Below, one piece after another: positions 1 through 9,435 of a stretch of DNA of 64,000 bases. The position numbers were made by a program, and so were the translations under genes. Source of the DNA: Nocardia cyriacigeorgica GUH-2 (lineage in GTDB: Bacteria > Actinomycetota > Actinomycetes > Mycobacteriales > Mycobacteriaceae). Under the pieces are notes generated by a model. It did not search any database. It had not been told where the DNA came from and worked only from the letters and a program-made list of their open reading frames with translations. The stretch's first letter is position 1. Each line of letters starts with the position of its first letter. The stretch spans positions 1,922,001-1,986,000 of the forward strand of contig NC_016887.1 of NCBI RefSeq assembly GCF_000284035.1, in the 5' to 3' direction.

Positions 1-2248
1 GCTGGCCGCGGAGATGATGAGCATCGGCAGCGCCGCCTTCTTCGAAGTCGATGCGGCGCTGCGCCCGGAGGGCAAGGCAGGCGCGCTGGTGCGCACCCTC
101 GAATCGCATATCGCCTACTACCAGCGCTGGGCCCGCACCTGGGAGTTCCAGGCGCTGCTCAAGGCCCGCCCGATGACCGGCGATCTGACCCTCGGCGAGC
201 AGTACCGTGACGCGCTTATGCCCATGGTGTGGTCGGCCTCCGAACGTCCCGACTTCGTGCCAGAGGTGCAGGCCATGCGCCGCCGCGTCGAAGACCTGGT
301 GCCGGCCGATCTGCGCGAGCGCGAACTGAAACTGGGGCACGGCAGTCTGCGTGACGTCGAATTCGCCGTGCAGCTGCTGCAATTGGTGCACGGCCGGGTC
401 GACGATACCCTGCATGTGCAGGGCACGGTCGAGGCGTTGACGGCCCTGGCGGCCGGCGGCTACGTCGGCCGCGACGATGCCGCCAACCTCACCGCCTCCT
501 ACGAGTTCCTGCGCCTGCTCGAACACCGCCTGCAATTGCAGCGGCTCAAGCGCACCCACACCCTGCCCGCCGACGACGACGAGGAGGGCATGCGCTGGCT
601 GGCCAGGGCCGCCCATATGCGTCCCGACGGCCGCCAGGACGCGGTGGGCGTGCTGCGCACCGAGATCCGCCGCAACACCGTCCGGGTGCGGCGCCTGCAC
701 GCCAAGCTGTTCTACCGGCCGCTGCTGGAATCGGTCGTCCGGCTCGATTCGGACGCGCTGCGGCTGAGCCCGGACGCGGCCGTGCGCCAGCTCGCCGCCC
801 TCGGTTACGCCGCCCCTGAACACGCGCTCGGCCATCTGCGCGCGCTCACCGGCGGGGTGTCGCGCAAGGGCCGCATCCAGGCGCTGCTGCTGCCGACGCT
901 GCTGGAATGGCTCGGCGACACGCCGAATCCGGACGCCGGTCTGCTGGCGTATCGGCGGGTCTCGGAGGGGCTGGCCGAGCAGACCTGGTTCCTGCGCGAA
1001 CTGCGCGACGAGGGCGCGGTCGCGCAGCGGTTGATGATCGTGCTCGGCTCCTCCGCCTACCTGCCCGATCTGCTGATCAATGCCCCCGAGACCATCCGCA
1101 TGTACGCCGACGGCCCGAGCGGGCCGCTGCTGCTCGGCCCGCAGCCCGAGGACGTCGCCCGCGGCATCCTCACCGCCGCCGCGCGCTACGACGACCCGAA
1201 CCGCGCGGTCGCCGCGGCGCGCTCGCTGCGCAGGCACGAACTCGCCCGCGTCGCCTCCGCCGATCTGCTCGGCCTGCTCGATGTGCCGCAGGTGTGCCGG
1301 GCGCTGTCATCGGTATGGGTGGCGGTGCTCGAAGCCGCGCTGCGGGCGGTGATCCGGGCCAGCGAGGCCGAACGCGGCGCACCCGCGCCCGCCGACTTCG
1401 CGGTGATCGGCATGGGCAGGCTCGGCGGGATGGAACTGGGCTACGGTTCCGACGCCGATGTGCTGTTCGTCTGCGATCCGCGCCCGGGCGAGGACGAGAC
1501 CAAGGCGGTGCGCTGGGCCACCGGCATCGCCGAGCGGGTGCAGCGGATGCTCGGCGCGCCCAGCACCGACCCACCGCTGCAGGTGGACGCCGCGCTGCGT
1601 CCCGAGGGGCGCCAGGGTGCTCTGGTGCGCACCCTCGCCTCCTACGCCGCCTACTACGAGCAGTGGGTGCAGCCGTGGGAAGTGCAGGCCCTGCTGCGCG
1701 CCCACCAGGTGGCAGGCGATCAGGAGCTCGGCGTGCGGTTCCTGCACCTCATCGACAAGGTGCGGTATCCGGCCGGCGGTGTGTCGGCCGAATCGGTGCG
1801 CGAGATCCGCCGGATCAAGGCCCGCGTCGACTCCGAACGCCTGCCCCGCGGCGCCGACCCCGCCACCCACACCAAACTGGGCCGCGGCGGGCTCGCCGAT
1901 ATCGAATGGACCGTGCAGCTCATGCAGCTGCGCCACGCCCACGAGGTGCCCGAGCTGCACAACACCTCGACGCTGGAGGCACTCGACGTCATCGAGCAGA
2001 AGGGCCTGCTCGACCCCGAGGACGTCGACCTGCTCCGCCAGGCCTGGCTGATCGCCACCAAGGCACGCAATGCCCTGGTTCAGGTGCGCGGCAAACCGAG
2101 CGACCAGCTGCCCGCGCCCGGGCCGCAACTGTCGGCGGTGGCGTACGCGGCGGGCTGGCGCAATGGCGATGGCGGAGAGTTCCTGGACAACTACATGCGG
2201 ATCACCCGGCGCGCGAAAGGCGTGGTGGAGCGGGTCTTCGGGAGCTAG
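1..2248 (+). CDS. glnE: Bifunctional glutamine synthetase adenylyltransferase/deadenylase, 5' truncated
   Basis: GlnE adds AMP to, and removes it from, the regulatory tyrosine of glutamine synthetase. The open frame runs in from the left edge without a start codon, so only about the last 749 codons are present; full-length family members are about 1000 residues. Two copies of the family signature are visible. One lies near the left edge ([19 protein letters not shown]). The second, near 1580-1650, follows the nucleotidyltransferase motif [10 protein letters not shown] at about 1440-1470, whose aspartates bind metal. The fragment therefore holds the end of the deadenylylating half and the whole adenylylating half. 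The target enzyme glnA is encoded 11 kb downstream. The gene ends convergently with the next small gene. Confidence is high from the repeated family motifs. Confidence 0.95.
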   Translation, partial: LAAEMMSIGSAAFFEVDAALRPEGKAGALVRTLESHIAYYQRWARTWEFQALLKARPMTGDLTLGEQYRDALMPMVWSASERPDFVPEVQAMRRRVEDLVPADLRERELKLGHGSLRDVEFAVQLLQLVHGRVDDTLHVQGTVEALTALAAGGYVGRDDAANLTASYEFLRLLEHRLQLQRLKRTHTLPADDDEEGMRWLARAAHMRPDGRQDAVGVLRTEIRRNTVRVRRLHAKLFYRPLLESVVRLDSDALRLSPDAAVRQLAALGYAAPEHALGHLRALTGGVSRKGRIQALLLPTLLEWLGDTPNPDAGLLAYRRVSEGLAEQTWFLRELRDEGAVAQRLMIVLGSSAYLPDLLINAPETIRMYADGPSGPLLLGPQPEDVARGILTAAARYDDPNRAVAAARSLRRHELARVASADLLGLLDVPQVCRALSSVWVAVLEAALRAVIRASEAERGAPAPADFAVIGMGRLGGMELGYGSDADVLFVCDPRPGEDETKAVRWATGIAERVQRMLGAPSTDPPLQVDAALRPEGRQGALVRTLASYAAYYEQWVQPWEVQALLRAHQVAGDQELGVRFLHLIDKVRYPAGGVSAESVREIRRIKARVDSERLPRGADPATHTKLGRGGLADIEWTVQLMQLRHAHEVPELHNTSTLEALDVIEQKGLLDPEDVDLLRQAWLIATKARNALVQVRGKPSDQLPAPGPQLSAVAYAAGWRNGDGGEFLDNYMRITRRAKGVVERVFGS

Positions 2249-2275
2249 CGAGAGTTTCGCCGAGCCTGTGGTCCG

Positions 2276-2563
2276 TTACCGGGTGCCCGGCGCGGCGAGT
2301 TGCCGGAACGTGCTGACGAATTCGCCGAGCGCGCGGCGGTCCTCGATATCCGGCGGGTGATGCCCGTTGTCCACGGTGACGGTGACCATGGTGCCCGCGG
2401 CGATACCCAGGTCCGCCCAGCACAGCGGCAGCAGCGGCGCGTGCACGGAGTGAGCATTGGCCGTGACGACGATGGTGGAGGAGTACCGGCTCGCCACGTC
2501 GTGCAAGGCTTCGGCGGTGTCGAGCGAGAGCGCGCCAGGGGAGTCGAACTCTTCGAAGTACAC
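2276..2563 (-). CDS. Small HPr-like domain protein
   Basis: A 95-residue protein with a GTG start chosen because AGGAGG lies six bases upstream. The pattern of an early helix (AEALHDVASRY), a strand (SSTIVVTA), then a glycine-led turn and strand (LGIAAGTMVTVTV) and a final helix follows the layout of HPr, the phosphocarrier of the sugar phosphotransferase system. The usual HPr phospho-accepting histidine context before the first helix is not evident (a serine-proline stretch is found there), so it may be a regulatory or degenerate HPr-like protein. It is divergently transcribed from the EEP-family gene and convergent with glnE. The domain call rests on pattern only and is moderate. Confidence 0.5.
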   Translation of the reverse strand: MYFEEFDSPGALSLDTAEALHDVASRYSSTIVVTANAHSVHAPLLPLCWADLGIAAGTMVTVTVDNGHHPPDIEDRRALGEFVSTFRQLAAPGTR

Positions 2564-2665
2564 GGTGTTCCTCCTGTCCGGTGCCGGTCGGGCTCGCTTC
2601 GATTCTCACAGGATCCACACATTTGATCCACGAATCTGTCACCGGCCCGTTCTAGGGTCCCAGAC

Positions 2666-3610
2666 ATGCGAATATGGGTGAACCGGGCATTGCTCGGCAC
2701 GGGGTGGGTTGCACTGCTGGCAGGCGTCGCGGGGATCGCGCTGTACTTCAGCGGGTCGCAGTGGCGGACGATGGTGCTGCTGGCTTCCGGTGCGTCGCTG
2801 CTGATGCTGGGCACGATCGTCGCGCTGGTGTTGTTCGCCCTCGCGCGCGGTCGGCGCAGCATGATCGCCGCCGGGATCGCGGTCGCGGCGGCGTTGTGGA
2901 CGCAGGTGCCGCTCTATGTGCCCGACGGGCACGCCGCGACCGGACCGGAACTGACCGTGATGCAGTCGAATCTGCTGTTCGGCGGGGCGGATACGGGCGC
3001 GGTGGTCGACGCCGTGCGCGCGCAGAGCGTCGATGTGCTCACCCTCAACGAACTCACCCCCGCCGCTGTCGCCGGACTCACCGCCGCCGGCATCGGCGAT
3101 CTGCTGCCCTACCACTACCTGAAGGATTCCGACGCCGGCGGCGTCGGCACCGGCATCTACAGCCGGTATCCGTTGCGCGACACCAAGAACTACGAGGGAT
3201 TCCTGCTCCACAACATCTCCGCGATCATGGACCATCCCGACCGCGGCCCGATCGCGGTCTACGCCTTCCACCCGGTACCGCCGCCGCTGGATTTCGACCG
3301 GTGGCAGCGCGAATTGAGCGCCATCCGCGACATTCTCGAGGTGGAGCAGCGCCCGGCGATCGTCGGCGCCGACTTCAACGCCACCCGCGACCACAGCGCC
3401 TTCCGCGATTTGCTGCGCGGCCGTTTCGAATCCGCCGCCGACCAGGCCGGTGCCGGCCCGCTGCGCAGCTACCCGCAGGACCGCAGCTGGGGCCCGGTCA
3501 TCGGCATCGACCACGTGCTGCTCGCCGACGCCACCGCCGACGAGGTCCGCACCCTGGTCGTGCCCGGCAGCGACCACCGCGCCGTCCTCGCCCGCACCCG
3601 CCTGCACTGA
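2666..3610 (+). CDS. Membrane-anchored endonuclease/exonuclease/phosphatase-family protein
   Basis: A 314-residue protein. The first ~85 residues hold three hydrophobic segments (about 7-27, 36-58, 66-80), as in the secreted or membrane-tethered EEP proteins of actinobacteria. The catalytic domain follows: QSNLL near 100, an LNELTP glutamate motif that coordinates the metal, GADFNAT near 235, and the terminal GSDHRAV with the catalytic Asp-His pair. Families with this layout hydrolyse phosphodiesters in nucleic acids, lipids or inositol phosphates; the substrate here cannot be told. The domain should face outside the membrane. A hairpin follows the stop codon, suggesting a single-gene transcript. 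Confidence 0.85.
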   Translation: MRIWVNRALLGTGWVALLAGVAGIALYFSGSQWRTMVLLASGASLLMLGTIVALVLFALARGRRSMIAAGIAVAAALWTQVPLYVPDGHAATGPELTVMQSNLLFGGADTGAVVDAVRAQSVDVLTLNELTPAAVAGLTAAGIGDLLPYHYLKDSDAGGVGTGIYSRYPLRDTKNYEGFLLHNISAIMDHPDRGPIAVYAFHPVPPPLDFDRWQRELSAIRDILEVEQRPAIVGADFNATRDHSAFRDLLRGRFESAADQAGAGPLRSYPQDRSWGPVIGIDHVLLADATADEVRTLVVPGSDHRAVLARTRLH

Positions 3611-3619
3611 GCGAGACAT

Positions 3620-3652
3620 CGCATCGCCGTGAATTTCCGCCGCGGCGATGCG
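3620..3652 (+). terminator. Stem-loop after the EEP-family gene
   Basis: Arms CGCATCGCCG (3620-3629) and CGGCGATGCG (3643-3652) form a perfect 10-bp stem around a 13-base loop, starting ten bases after the stop codon. There is no T-tract, as is common for actinobacterial terminators. Confidence 0.5.
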
Positions 3653-3764
3653 TATCGGCGACGCCGAGCGATTACCATGTGGAGCGCTCGGACGGCAGGC
3701 GCATGCGGCGCCGGTCCGGGCCCGGGCTGTGTACCGGCCCGGTCGACCTTGGGGAGGCAATCAA

Positions 3765-5204
3765 GTGACAAGGAACAAGCGGCTGCGCTTCGCCGCCGCC
3801 ATCGCGGCGTGCGCCGCGCTGGTGCTCACCGGCTGTTCGGAATCGGCCGAGGCGGCGCAGTCGGGTCCGGGGCAGGAAAACCCGTGGCAGATCGCGGGTG
3901 CGACGTCGAGCACCGGCCCGAGCGGGCCACGTCCCGACGCCCCGGACGCGCCGATCCAGGCCGAGAACGGTGACGGCGGGAAGATGGACCAGATCGCCCT
4001 CAACGCGGTCTACGACGTCCAGGAATTCTGGAAGACCGAGTACAGCAAGACCTTTCCCGGCACCTTCAAGCCGGTCGACAAGCTGATCTCCTGGGACGCG
4101 CTGGCGCCGAAGTCCGAGGCGGTCGAGTTCTGCACCATCGACACCTATCAGATGGTCAACGCCGCCTACTGCAGCACCGATCACTCGATCGGCTGGGACC
4201 GCGGCGTGCTGCTGCCCGAACTGGTCAAAGAGTTCGGCGACATGTCCGTGGTGATGGTGCTCGCGCACGAGTACGGCCACGCCCTGCAGGGTCAGGCCAA
4301 GATCTCCGATCGGCGCACCCCCGGTCTGGTGCGTGAGCAGCAGGCCGACTGCTTGGCCGGTGTGTACCTGCGCTACGTCGCCGAGGGCGATTCCGAGTAC
4401 TTCACCATGAACACCACCGACGGCCTCAACGGCGTGCTCGGCGCGACCGTCGCGGTGCGCGACCGGGATCCCGACGACCCGGACAACGTGCATGGTTCGG
4501 CCTTCGAGCGGGTGACCGCGGTGCAGATGGGCTACACCAACGGCGCCGAGGCCTGCAAGGGCATCAACGAAGCCGAGATCGAACAGCGCCGCGCCGGCCT
4601 GCCGATCACCTTCGAAGACGACAACGGTGACCGTCAGCTGCCCGTCGACCAGGAATCGCTGGTCAGCGTCGCCAATGCCGCCGCCAAGGCGCTGCCGTCC
4701 GATTCCGCCCCGCAGTACGACTACACGGGCGTGGCGTCGAGCTGCTCCGGCGTGACCGTCACCGAGCCGGTGTCCTACTGCCCGGATACCAACTCCATCG
4801 GCACCGACATCCCGGCCCTGGCCGAACGCGCCGGACCGCTGGAGGACGAGGACAAACCGCTGTCGGCGATCGTCAGCGGCGACTACAACGCCTACGTCGT
4901 GTTCATCTCCCGCTACGCCCTCGCCGTGCAGAAGGCCCGCGGCCTGTCGGTGGAAGGCGCCGACACCGCCGGCCTGCGCACCTCCTGCCTGTCGGGTGCG
5001 ATCACCACCGAACTGAGCAAGCCGGGCCGCGAAGTCCAGCTGTCGGCCGGTGACCTGGACGAGGCCATTTCCGGGTTGCTGTCGGACGGTATGGCCGCCA
5101 GCGACGTCAACGGCAAGACCGTGGACAGCGGTTACCTGCGGCTCGAGGCGTTCCGCCTGGGCGTGTTGCAGGGTGAGGCCGCCTGCGCCAGCAAGTACAA
5201 CTGA
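3765..5204 (+). CDS. Lipoprotein neutral zinc metallopeptidase
   Basis: A 479-residue protein starting at GTG 3765, chosen over an upstream in-frame ATG because GGGGAGG sits 7-13 bases before it and because the product then begins with a clean lipoprotein signal peptide ending in LVLTGC. The zinc site HEYGH is at residues 168-172, inside VLAHEYGHALQGQ, and is followed by EQQADCLAGVY with the probable third ligand. This is the layout of the putative neutral zinc metallopeptidase family (YpfJ-like core, here with a long actinobacterial C-terminal region). It should be anchored to the outer face of the membrane. A strong hairpin directly after the stop is shared with the convergent lipase gene. 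Its physiological substrate is unknown. Confidence 0.9.
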   Translation: MTRNKRLRFAAAIAACAALVLTGCSESAEAAQSGPGQENPWQIAGATSSTGPSGPRPDAPDAPIQAENGDGGKMDQIALNAVYDVQEFWKTEYSKTFPGTFKPVDKLISWDALAPKSEAVEFCTIDTYQMVNAAYCSTDHSIGWDRGVLLPELVKEFGDMSVVMVLAHEYGHALQGQAKISDRRTPGLVREQQADCLAGVYLRYVAEGDSEYFTMNTTDGLNGVLGATVAVRDRDPDDPDNVHGSAFERVTAVQMGYTNGAEACKGINEAEIEQRRAGLPITFEDDNGDRQLPVDQESLVSVANAAAKALPSDSAPQYDYTGVASSCSGVTVTEPVSYCPDTNSIGTDIPALAERAGPLEDEDKPLSAIVSGDYNAYVVFISRYALAVQKARGLSVEGADTAGLRTSCLSGAITTELSKPGREVQLSAGDLDEAISGLLSDGMAASDVNGKTVDSGYLRLEAFRLGVLQGEAACASKYN

Positions 5205-5219
5205 CGCGCTGTGAACGGC

Positions 5220-5257
5220 GAAGGCGCCGAGGTCGTGTGGTCGACCTCGGCGCCTTC
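5220..5257. terminator. Bidirectional stem-loop between convergent genes
   Basis: A perfect 16-bp inverted repeat (5220-5235 against 5242-5257, arm GAAGGCGCCGAGGTCG) with a 6-base loop lies between the ends of the zinc peptidase (+) and the lipase (-). Its position and symmetry fit termination in both directions. Confidence 0.75.
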
Positions 5258-5278
5258 TGCTGTGTGGCCCGCGCCGAT

Positions 5279-7696
5279 CTACTTGCCGAGGTGTGCTTCC
5301 AGCCACTCGACGACATCGCCGAGCACCTGGTCCTGCTCGGGCTCGTTGAAGATCTCGTGGTAGAGGCCGTCGTAGCGGCGCACGGTGAGATCTTCAGCGC
5401 CCGCGCCCTTTTCGATGAGATCGGTGCTCGACGGTGCGGCGATGGTGTCGGCAGTGCCGTGCATGGCCAGCGTCGGTACCGTCAGCCGTTGCAGGCGGCC
5501 CTTCACCGCTAGCGCGGCATTGAGAATCTCGGTCGCGGTGCGCGCCGGGAGCTTGCCCCGGAACACCAGCGGATCGCTGTCGTAGGCGGCGACCACCTTC
5601 GGATCGCGGCTGATATCGGCGGAATCCAGCTTCAGCACACCGAGATTCGGTGTCAACCGGGTGAGCACCGGCGCCAGCAGCCGCTGAATCGGATTGCCCA
5701 CCGGAATGTCGAGCGGCGGCGCCGACACCACGATCCCGTCCACCTCGATCGGCTCCCGCGTCGCCAGGAACAGCACGATCAGGCTGCCCATCGAATGCGC
5801 GAGCAGGAACGCCGGCACCTCCGGAAACTCCCGCCGAGCCATCGCCAGCAAGGTCGCCACATTGTCGGCCGCCGCATCCATCGACCCGATATTCGCCCGC
5901 GCCCCACCGGAAATCCCATGCCCCGGATGATCTAGCGCATACACCGCGAACCCGGCCCCCGCCAGCCGCCGCCCGACATGCTCATACCGCCCGGCATGCT
6001 CGGCTACGCCGTGCACCAGCACGATCACCCCACGCGCATCCGTTTCGGGAAGCCAAGCCCGCCACTCGATCCGGGCTCCGTGCCCGATGAAGTTGCCGGT
6101 GTCGGCGTGGGTCTGTTCACCGGGTGTGGGCGCCGCGTCATCCGGGGAGGCTGCATCGCCGCCCTCGGCCGCGTCCGAGTTATCGGCCGCGTTCTGCTCG
6201 GCCGTCGAGGCGCCGCCAGCTACTGCGGCCGTTTCGGCTGCGGTGGTTTCGGTCTCGGTCGCGGTGGTGTCGGTGGGAGTGCCGGTGTTGTCGGTGGCGG
6301 CAGTGTCGGCGGGAGTATCAGCGTCTTTGGGCGCGCCGGTGCCGCCGGATGCAGCAGCCGCGGTGGGTTCAACGCTGTCGGCGGACGCGATGGCGTCGGC
6401 CGAAGCGGCAGTGTTGCCAGGTGCGGCAGCGTCGCCGGATTCGGCGGAGTCGTCGGATGTGCCGGTGGCGTCGGCGTCGGTGGAACTGCCGGCCGCGTCG
6501 TTGGTGCCGACGGCGGTGGCGGTACCCGGTTCGTCGGGTGCGTCGGAGCGGCCGGATGCGGCGGCGGGGGCGGATTCAGCGGTGTCGCCCGAAGCAGCGG
6601 TGTCGTCGTCGGACGCGGCGCTGGTCGCGGGTGCAGTTGGGTCGTCGGAAGCTTCCACGTGGGCTGTGCCTTTCGCATCGGAGGGAGCGGTGGCGTTGCC
6701 GGATTCGCCGGTCGTGCCCGAGGCGGATCCGGTCGCTGTGGAGATGCCGGAATCATCGGTTGCGGACGTGGGTGATGCGTCGAAACTGGCTTCGGCGCCA
6801 GTCTTTTCGTCCGATACCGCGTCTGCGCCCGCAGCCGTATCGCTGGCGGCGGGTGTCTGGATAGTGCCGACCGATTCCGCACCAACTGCGTCCTGCGTGA
6901 TCGTGGACGCGGTGTTCGTATCGGCGACGGCGGCAGGCTCCGACGCGTCGCCCGCCGGTCTGCCATCGGCACCTGGCTCCGCTCCGGCAACGGACTTCGC
7001 GGCCGCCGACTTCTTGGCAGCGGCGCGCGAAGCTGTCGCAGTCGAGGTGGATTTGCGGGCGCGCGAGGTGCTCTTGGCGGCGGACTTCTTCGCCGGCTGC
7101 TCGTTCGCCGAGTCTTCGGCATCGGTCGTCGACGCGGCGGCAGATGTGGTGGCGGTGGTCTTGGATGCCGCTTTCGGCGCAGCCTTCTTCGCAGCCCGCT
7201 TCTTGGCCGGGGTGTTCGTAGCGGAATCGGCGGCGGGGAGGTCTGCGGTCAGAGGCTCGGCGGATGTAGCGGCGGTGCTCTTGGCCTCGTCGGGGGTGGT
7301 GGCCTTGCCGTTCGCGCCTGCACCTGCACCTGCGGCTGCGGTGTTGCGCGGCGTCGCTTTCGCCGCCGTTCTCTTCGCCGCCGTGCCAGCCTTCTTCGCT
7401 GCCGTGCCGGACGCCTTGGCCGCCGTGGCGGAGGTCTTGGCTGCCGTGGCGGAGGTCTTGGCTGCCGTGCCGGAGGTCTTGGCCGTCGTGCCGGAGGTCT
7501 TCGCCGCCGAACCAGCCTTCTTCGCTGCCGTACCCGACGTGGCACCGGACGCCGCGCTCTTGGTGGCCCGCGTGCTGGTCTTCTTGGCCGCGGCCTTCGC
7601 CGGCGTCTTCTTCGCGGCACCGTTGCCGGCGTCGGCGGTGGCGGAATCGGTTGTGCTGGAGGCGGAGTGGTTGTCCGGCTCGGCGGATTGGCTCAT
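5279..7696 (-). CDS. Monoacylglycerol-lipase-like alpha/beta hydrolase with a long low-complexity N-terminus
   Basis: An 805-residue protein. The last ~280 residues are a serine alpha/beta hydrolase of the monoglyceride lipase (Hydrolase_4) type: oxyanion region LVHGVAEHAGRY, nucleophile elbow AHSMGS near residue 635, the acid in HGTADT and the catalytic histidine in LYHEIFNEPE. The first ~500 residues are a disordered stretch of Ala, Thr, Ser, Asp and Lys. Residues ~20-130 are lysine-rich heptads (AAKTSGT type) like histone H1 tails, and the later part is acidic. No signal peptide is seen. The ATG overlaps the M20 peptidase stop by four bases (ATGA), which both fixes the start and shows coupling. 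The extension could bind nucleic acid or simply be a spacer; the lipase call is firm. Confidence 0.85.
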   Translation of the reverse strand: MSQSAEPDNHSASSTTDSATADAGNGAAKKTPAKAAAKKTSTRATKSAASGATSGTAAKKAGSAAKTSGTTAKTSGTAAKTSATAAKTSATAAKASGTAAKKAGTAAKRTAAKATPRNTAAAGAGAGANGKATTPDEAKSTAATSAEPLTADLPAADSATNTPAKKRAAKKAAPKAASKTTATTSAAASTTDAEDSANEQPAKKSAAKSTSRARKSTSTATASRAAAKKSAAAKSVAGAEPGADGRPAGDASEPAAVADTNTASTITQDAVGAESVGTIQTPAASDTAAGADAVSDEKTGAEASFDASPTSATDDSGISTATGSASGTTGESGNATAPSDAKGTAHVEASDDPTAPATSAASDDDTAASGDTAESAPAAASGRSDAPDEPGTATAVGTNDAAGSSTDADATGTSDDSAESGDAAAPGNTAASADAIASADSVEPTAAAASGGTGAPKDADTPADTAATDNTGTPTDTTATETETTAAETAAVAGGASTAEQNAADNSDAAEGGDAASPDDAAPTPGEQTHADTGNFIGHGARIEWRAWLPETDARGVIVLVHGVAEHAGRYEHVGRRLAGAGFAVYALDHPGHGISGGARANIGSMDAAADNVATLLAMARREFPEVPAFLLAHSMGSLIVLFLATREPIEVDGIVVSAPPLDIPVGNPIQRLLAPVLTRLTPNLGVLKLDSADISRDPKVVAAYDSDPLVFRGKLPARTATEILNAALAVKGRLQRLTVPTLAMHGTADTIAAPSSTDLIEKGAGAEDLTVRRYDGLYHEIFNEPEQDQVLGDVVEWLEAHLGK
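7381..7510 (-). repeat. 21-bp coding tandem repeat in the lipase N-terminus
   Basis: About six imperfect copies of a 21-bp unit (GCCGTGGCGGAGGTCTTGGCT on this strand) encode heptads of the type AAKTSGT. Near-identical neighbouring copies suggest recent slippage. Copy number is likely to vary between strains. Confidence 0.8.
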
Positions 7697-9435
7697 GTGT
7701 CGGTCCCTCGGGTGGCGCTTGACGCCGGCCCACGGGTGGGGCTCGGCGCCGGGTCGGCGAGCTGGTCGATCAGCCGCCGGTTGAATTCGATGAGGCGAGC
7801 GTAGTTGACGCGGGAGATCCGTTCATCGGTTCCATGGATGCGTTCGAGATCGGTCCGGTCGAACACGACGGGGGCGAAGTTGCAGCGCGTGGTGGCCAGG
7901 TCGTCGTAGTGGCGCGAGTCGGTGGCGCCGGGGACGATGCCGCTGGTCACCGCGATCCCGGGGACCACCTCGGTGGCCAGGCGGGCGATCCGGTCGAACG
8001 CCGGACCCGGTGCGCTGACCTGCGACGGCTCCGACGACATCCCGACCAGCTCGATGCGCACACCCGCATCTCGCACGACCCGGCGGCAATGTTCCAGCAC
8101 CTTGCCGACCGAATCACCCGGCAGAATACGGAAATTGATCAGCGCCTCGGCATGCTGCGGCAGCACATTCGCCTTCACCCCGCCCCGGATGACGGTCGGC
8201 GCGGTCGTGGTCCGCACCATCGCCTCGGTCTGCGGCCGGGCCGCCAGCACCCGCGTGATCACCGGCCCCGCGACCCCGGCCATGCCCAGCAGCTTGCGCC
8301 GCGCCGGCGGCATGGCCTGACGCAACCGGGCCAGCATGTCCTCGACCACCGGCGTCAACCGCAGCGGCATCGGCCGATCCTGCAGCCGCCCCACCGCCCG
8401 CGCGATCCGCCCGACGGCGGTCTGCTTCCCGGGCATGGAGGAATGACCGCCCACATCGGTCACCGTCAACCGGACGGTCGCATATCCCTTCTCGCCCACC
8501 ATGATCGAGGCCACCGGACGGTCGACTCCATCGGCCACACCCTCGGTGATCACCCCACCCTCATCGAGCAGCAGGTCGGCGCGCACACCCCGCTCCCGCA
8601 ACACCTGCGCCATCCGCACCGCACCGCCGTCGCCGAAGACTTCTTCGTCGTGCCCGAACGCCAGATATACCGTCCCCGCCGGCCGCACGCCCGCCGCCAG
8701 CGCCGATTCGACGGCCTCCAGAATCGCCATTACCCGGCTCTTGTCATCGATCGCCCCACGCCCCCAGATGAACTGACCATCCACTACCCCCGCGAACGGC
8801 GGATGCGTCCAATGCGGCTGGTCATCGGCCGGAACGACATCCTGGTGCGCCAGCAGGATCGCCGCCGTCGGCGACGGATCGGCCCCGCGCCAGGTGTAGA
8901 GCCGACTGTGCCCAAAAAGCTCCAACTCGAGCTCGGCATGTACCAGCGGAAACGACCGTTCCAGATGCTCGGCCAGCAGAGTGAACTGCGCGTCATCGGT
9001 GTCTGCGGGATCCTCATGCGACACCGTCGCACACCGCAATGCCGCCGCAAGCCGCTCGGCCGTCGCGTCATCGACACCCCGACGGCGATCTGCCGGGCCG
9101 CGCCGGTCGCTCCCGGTCGCCCGGATTCCAGCGATCTCACCAGCACCTGCCGCTCGCGCACGACCACCGGGCTCATGGTGTCGGGCCGTCGTCGCTGCGG
9201 CTGTCGCAGGAGCCCCTACGGCATCGGGTTGATGGGCCTCGTCGTCCGGCCCGGCCGCTCGCGCGCTGCCACGCGGTCCACCCGCCTGCTCGCGGCGATC
9301 CGCTTCTTGCCCGGCACTATCCGCTTCCGTGACAGGCGGTCCCCCGGATCCCCGCTGGTCAGCGGCACGGTCCACCCCGTTGGCCGAGGCGCTCGGCGCA
9401 TCGGCTGCGGGGTCGTTTCGCGCGGCTTCGCTCAT
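7693..9435 (-). CDS. M20-family metallopeptidase/amidohydrolase
   Basis: A 580-residue protein. ATG 9435 is chosen because it overlaps the stop of the upstream CocE-like gene by four bases (ATGA); the frame stays open further upstream but only antisense to nothing recognisable. The first ~150 residues are a low-complexity Ala/Gly/Arg tail, after which comes a typical dizinc M20 core: metal ligands in LAHQDVVPAD and GRGAIDDK, the catalytic glutamate pair in GHDEEVFGDGG, a dimerisation domain, and the C-terminal ligand in GATDSRHY. The family cleaves carboxypeptidase or aminoacylase substrates such as N-acyl amino acids; the substrate is not decidable. Middle gene of a three-gene hydrolase operon. 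Confidence 0.85.
   Translation of the reverse strand: MSEAARNDPAADAPSASANGVDRAADQRGSGGPPVTEADSAGQEADRREQAGGPRGSARAAGPDDEAHQPDAVGAPATAAATTARHHEPGGRARAAGAGEIAGIRATGSDRRGPADRRRGVDDATAERLAAALRCATVSHEDPADTDDAQFTLLAEHLERSFPLVHAELELELFGHSRLYTWRGADPSPTAAILLAHQDVVPADDQPHWTHPPFAGVVDGQFIWGRGAIDDKSRVMAILEAVESALAAGVRPAGTVYLAFGHDEEVFGDGGAVRMAQVLRERGVRADLLLDEGGVITEGVADGVDRPVASIMVGEKGYATVRLTVTDVGGHSSMPGKQTAVGRIARAVGRLQDRPMPLRLTPVVEDMLARLRQAMPPARRKLLGMAGVAGPVITRVLAARPQTEAMVRTTTAPTVIRGGVKANVLPQHAEALINFRILPGDSVGKVLEHCRRVVRDAGVRIELVGMSSEPSQVSAPGPAFDRIARLATEVVPGIAVTSGIVPGATDSRHYDDLATTRCNFAPVVFDRTDLERIHGTDERISRVNYARLIEFNRRLIDQLADPAPSPTRGPASSATRGTDT

Noticed and set aside
7381..7510. Tandem repeats considered as a CRISPR array or VNTR outside genes
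   Set aside because: Units are contiguous without spacers and stay in frame as heptads of the lipase.
6087..7784. A 565-codon plus-strand frame rich in Ala and Val
   Set aside because: It is the antisense image of the lipase low-complexity region; the minus strand has a real hydrolase domain and a coupled start.
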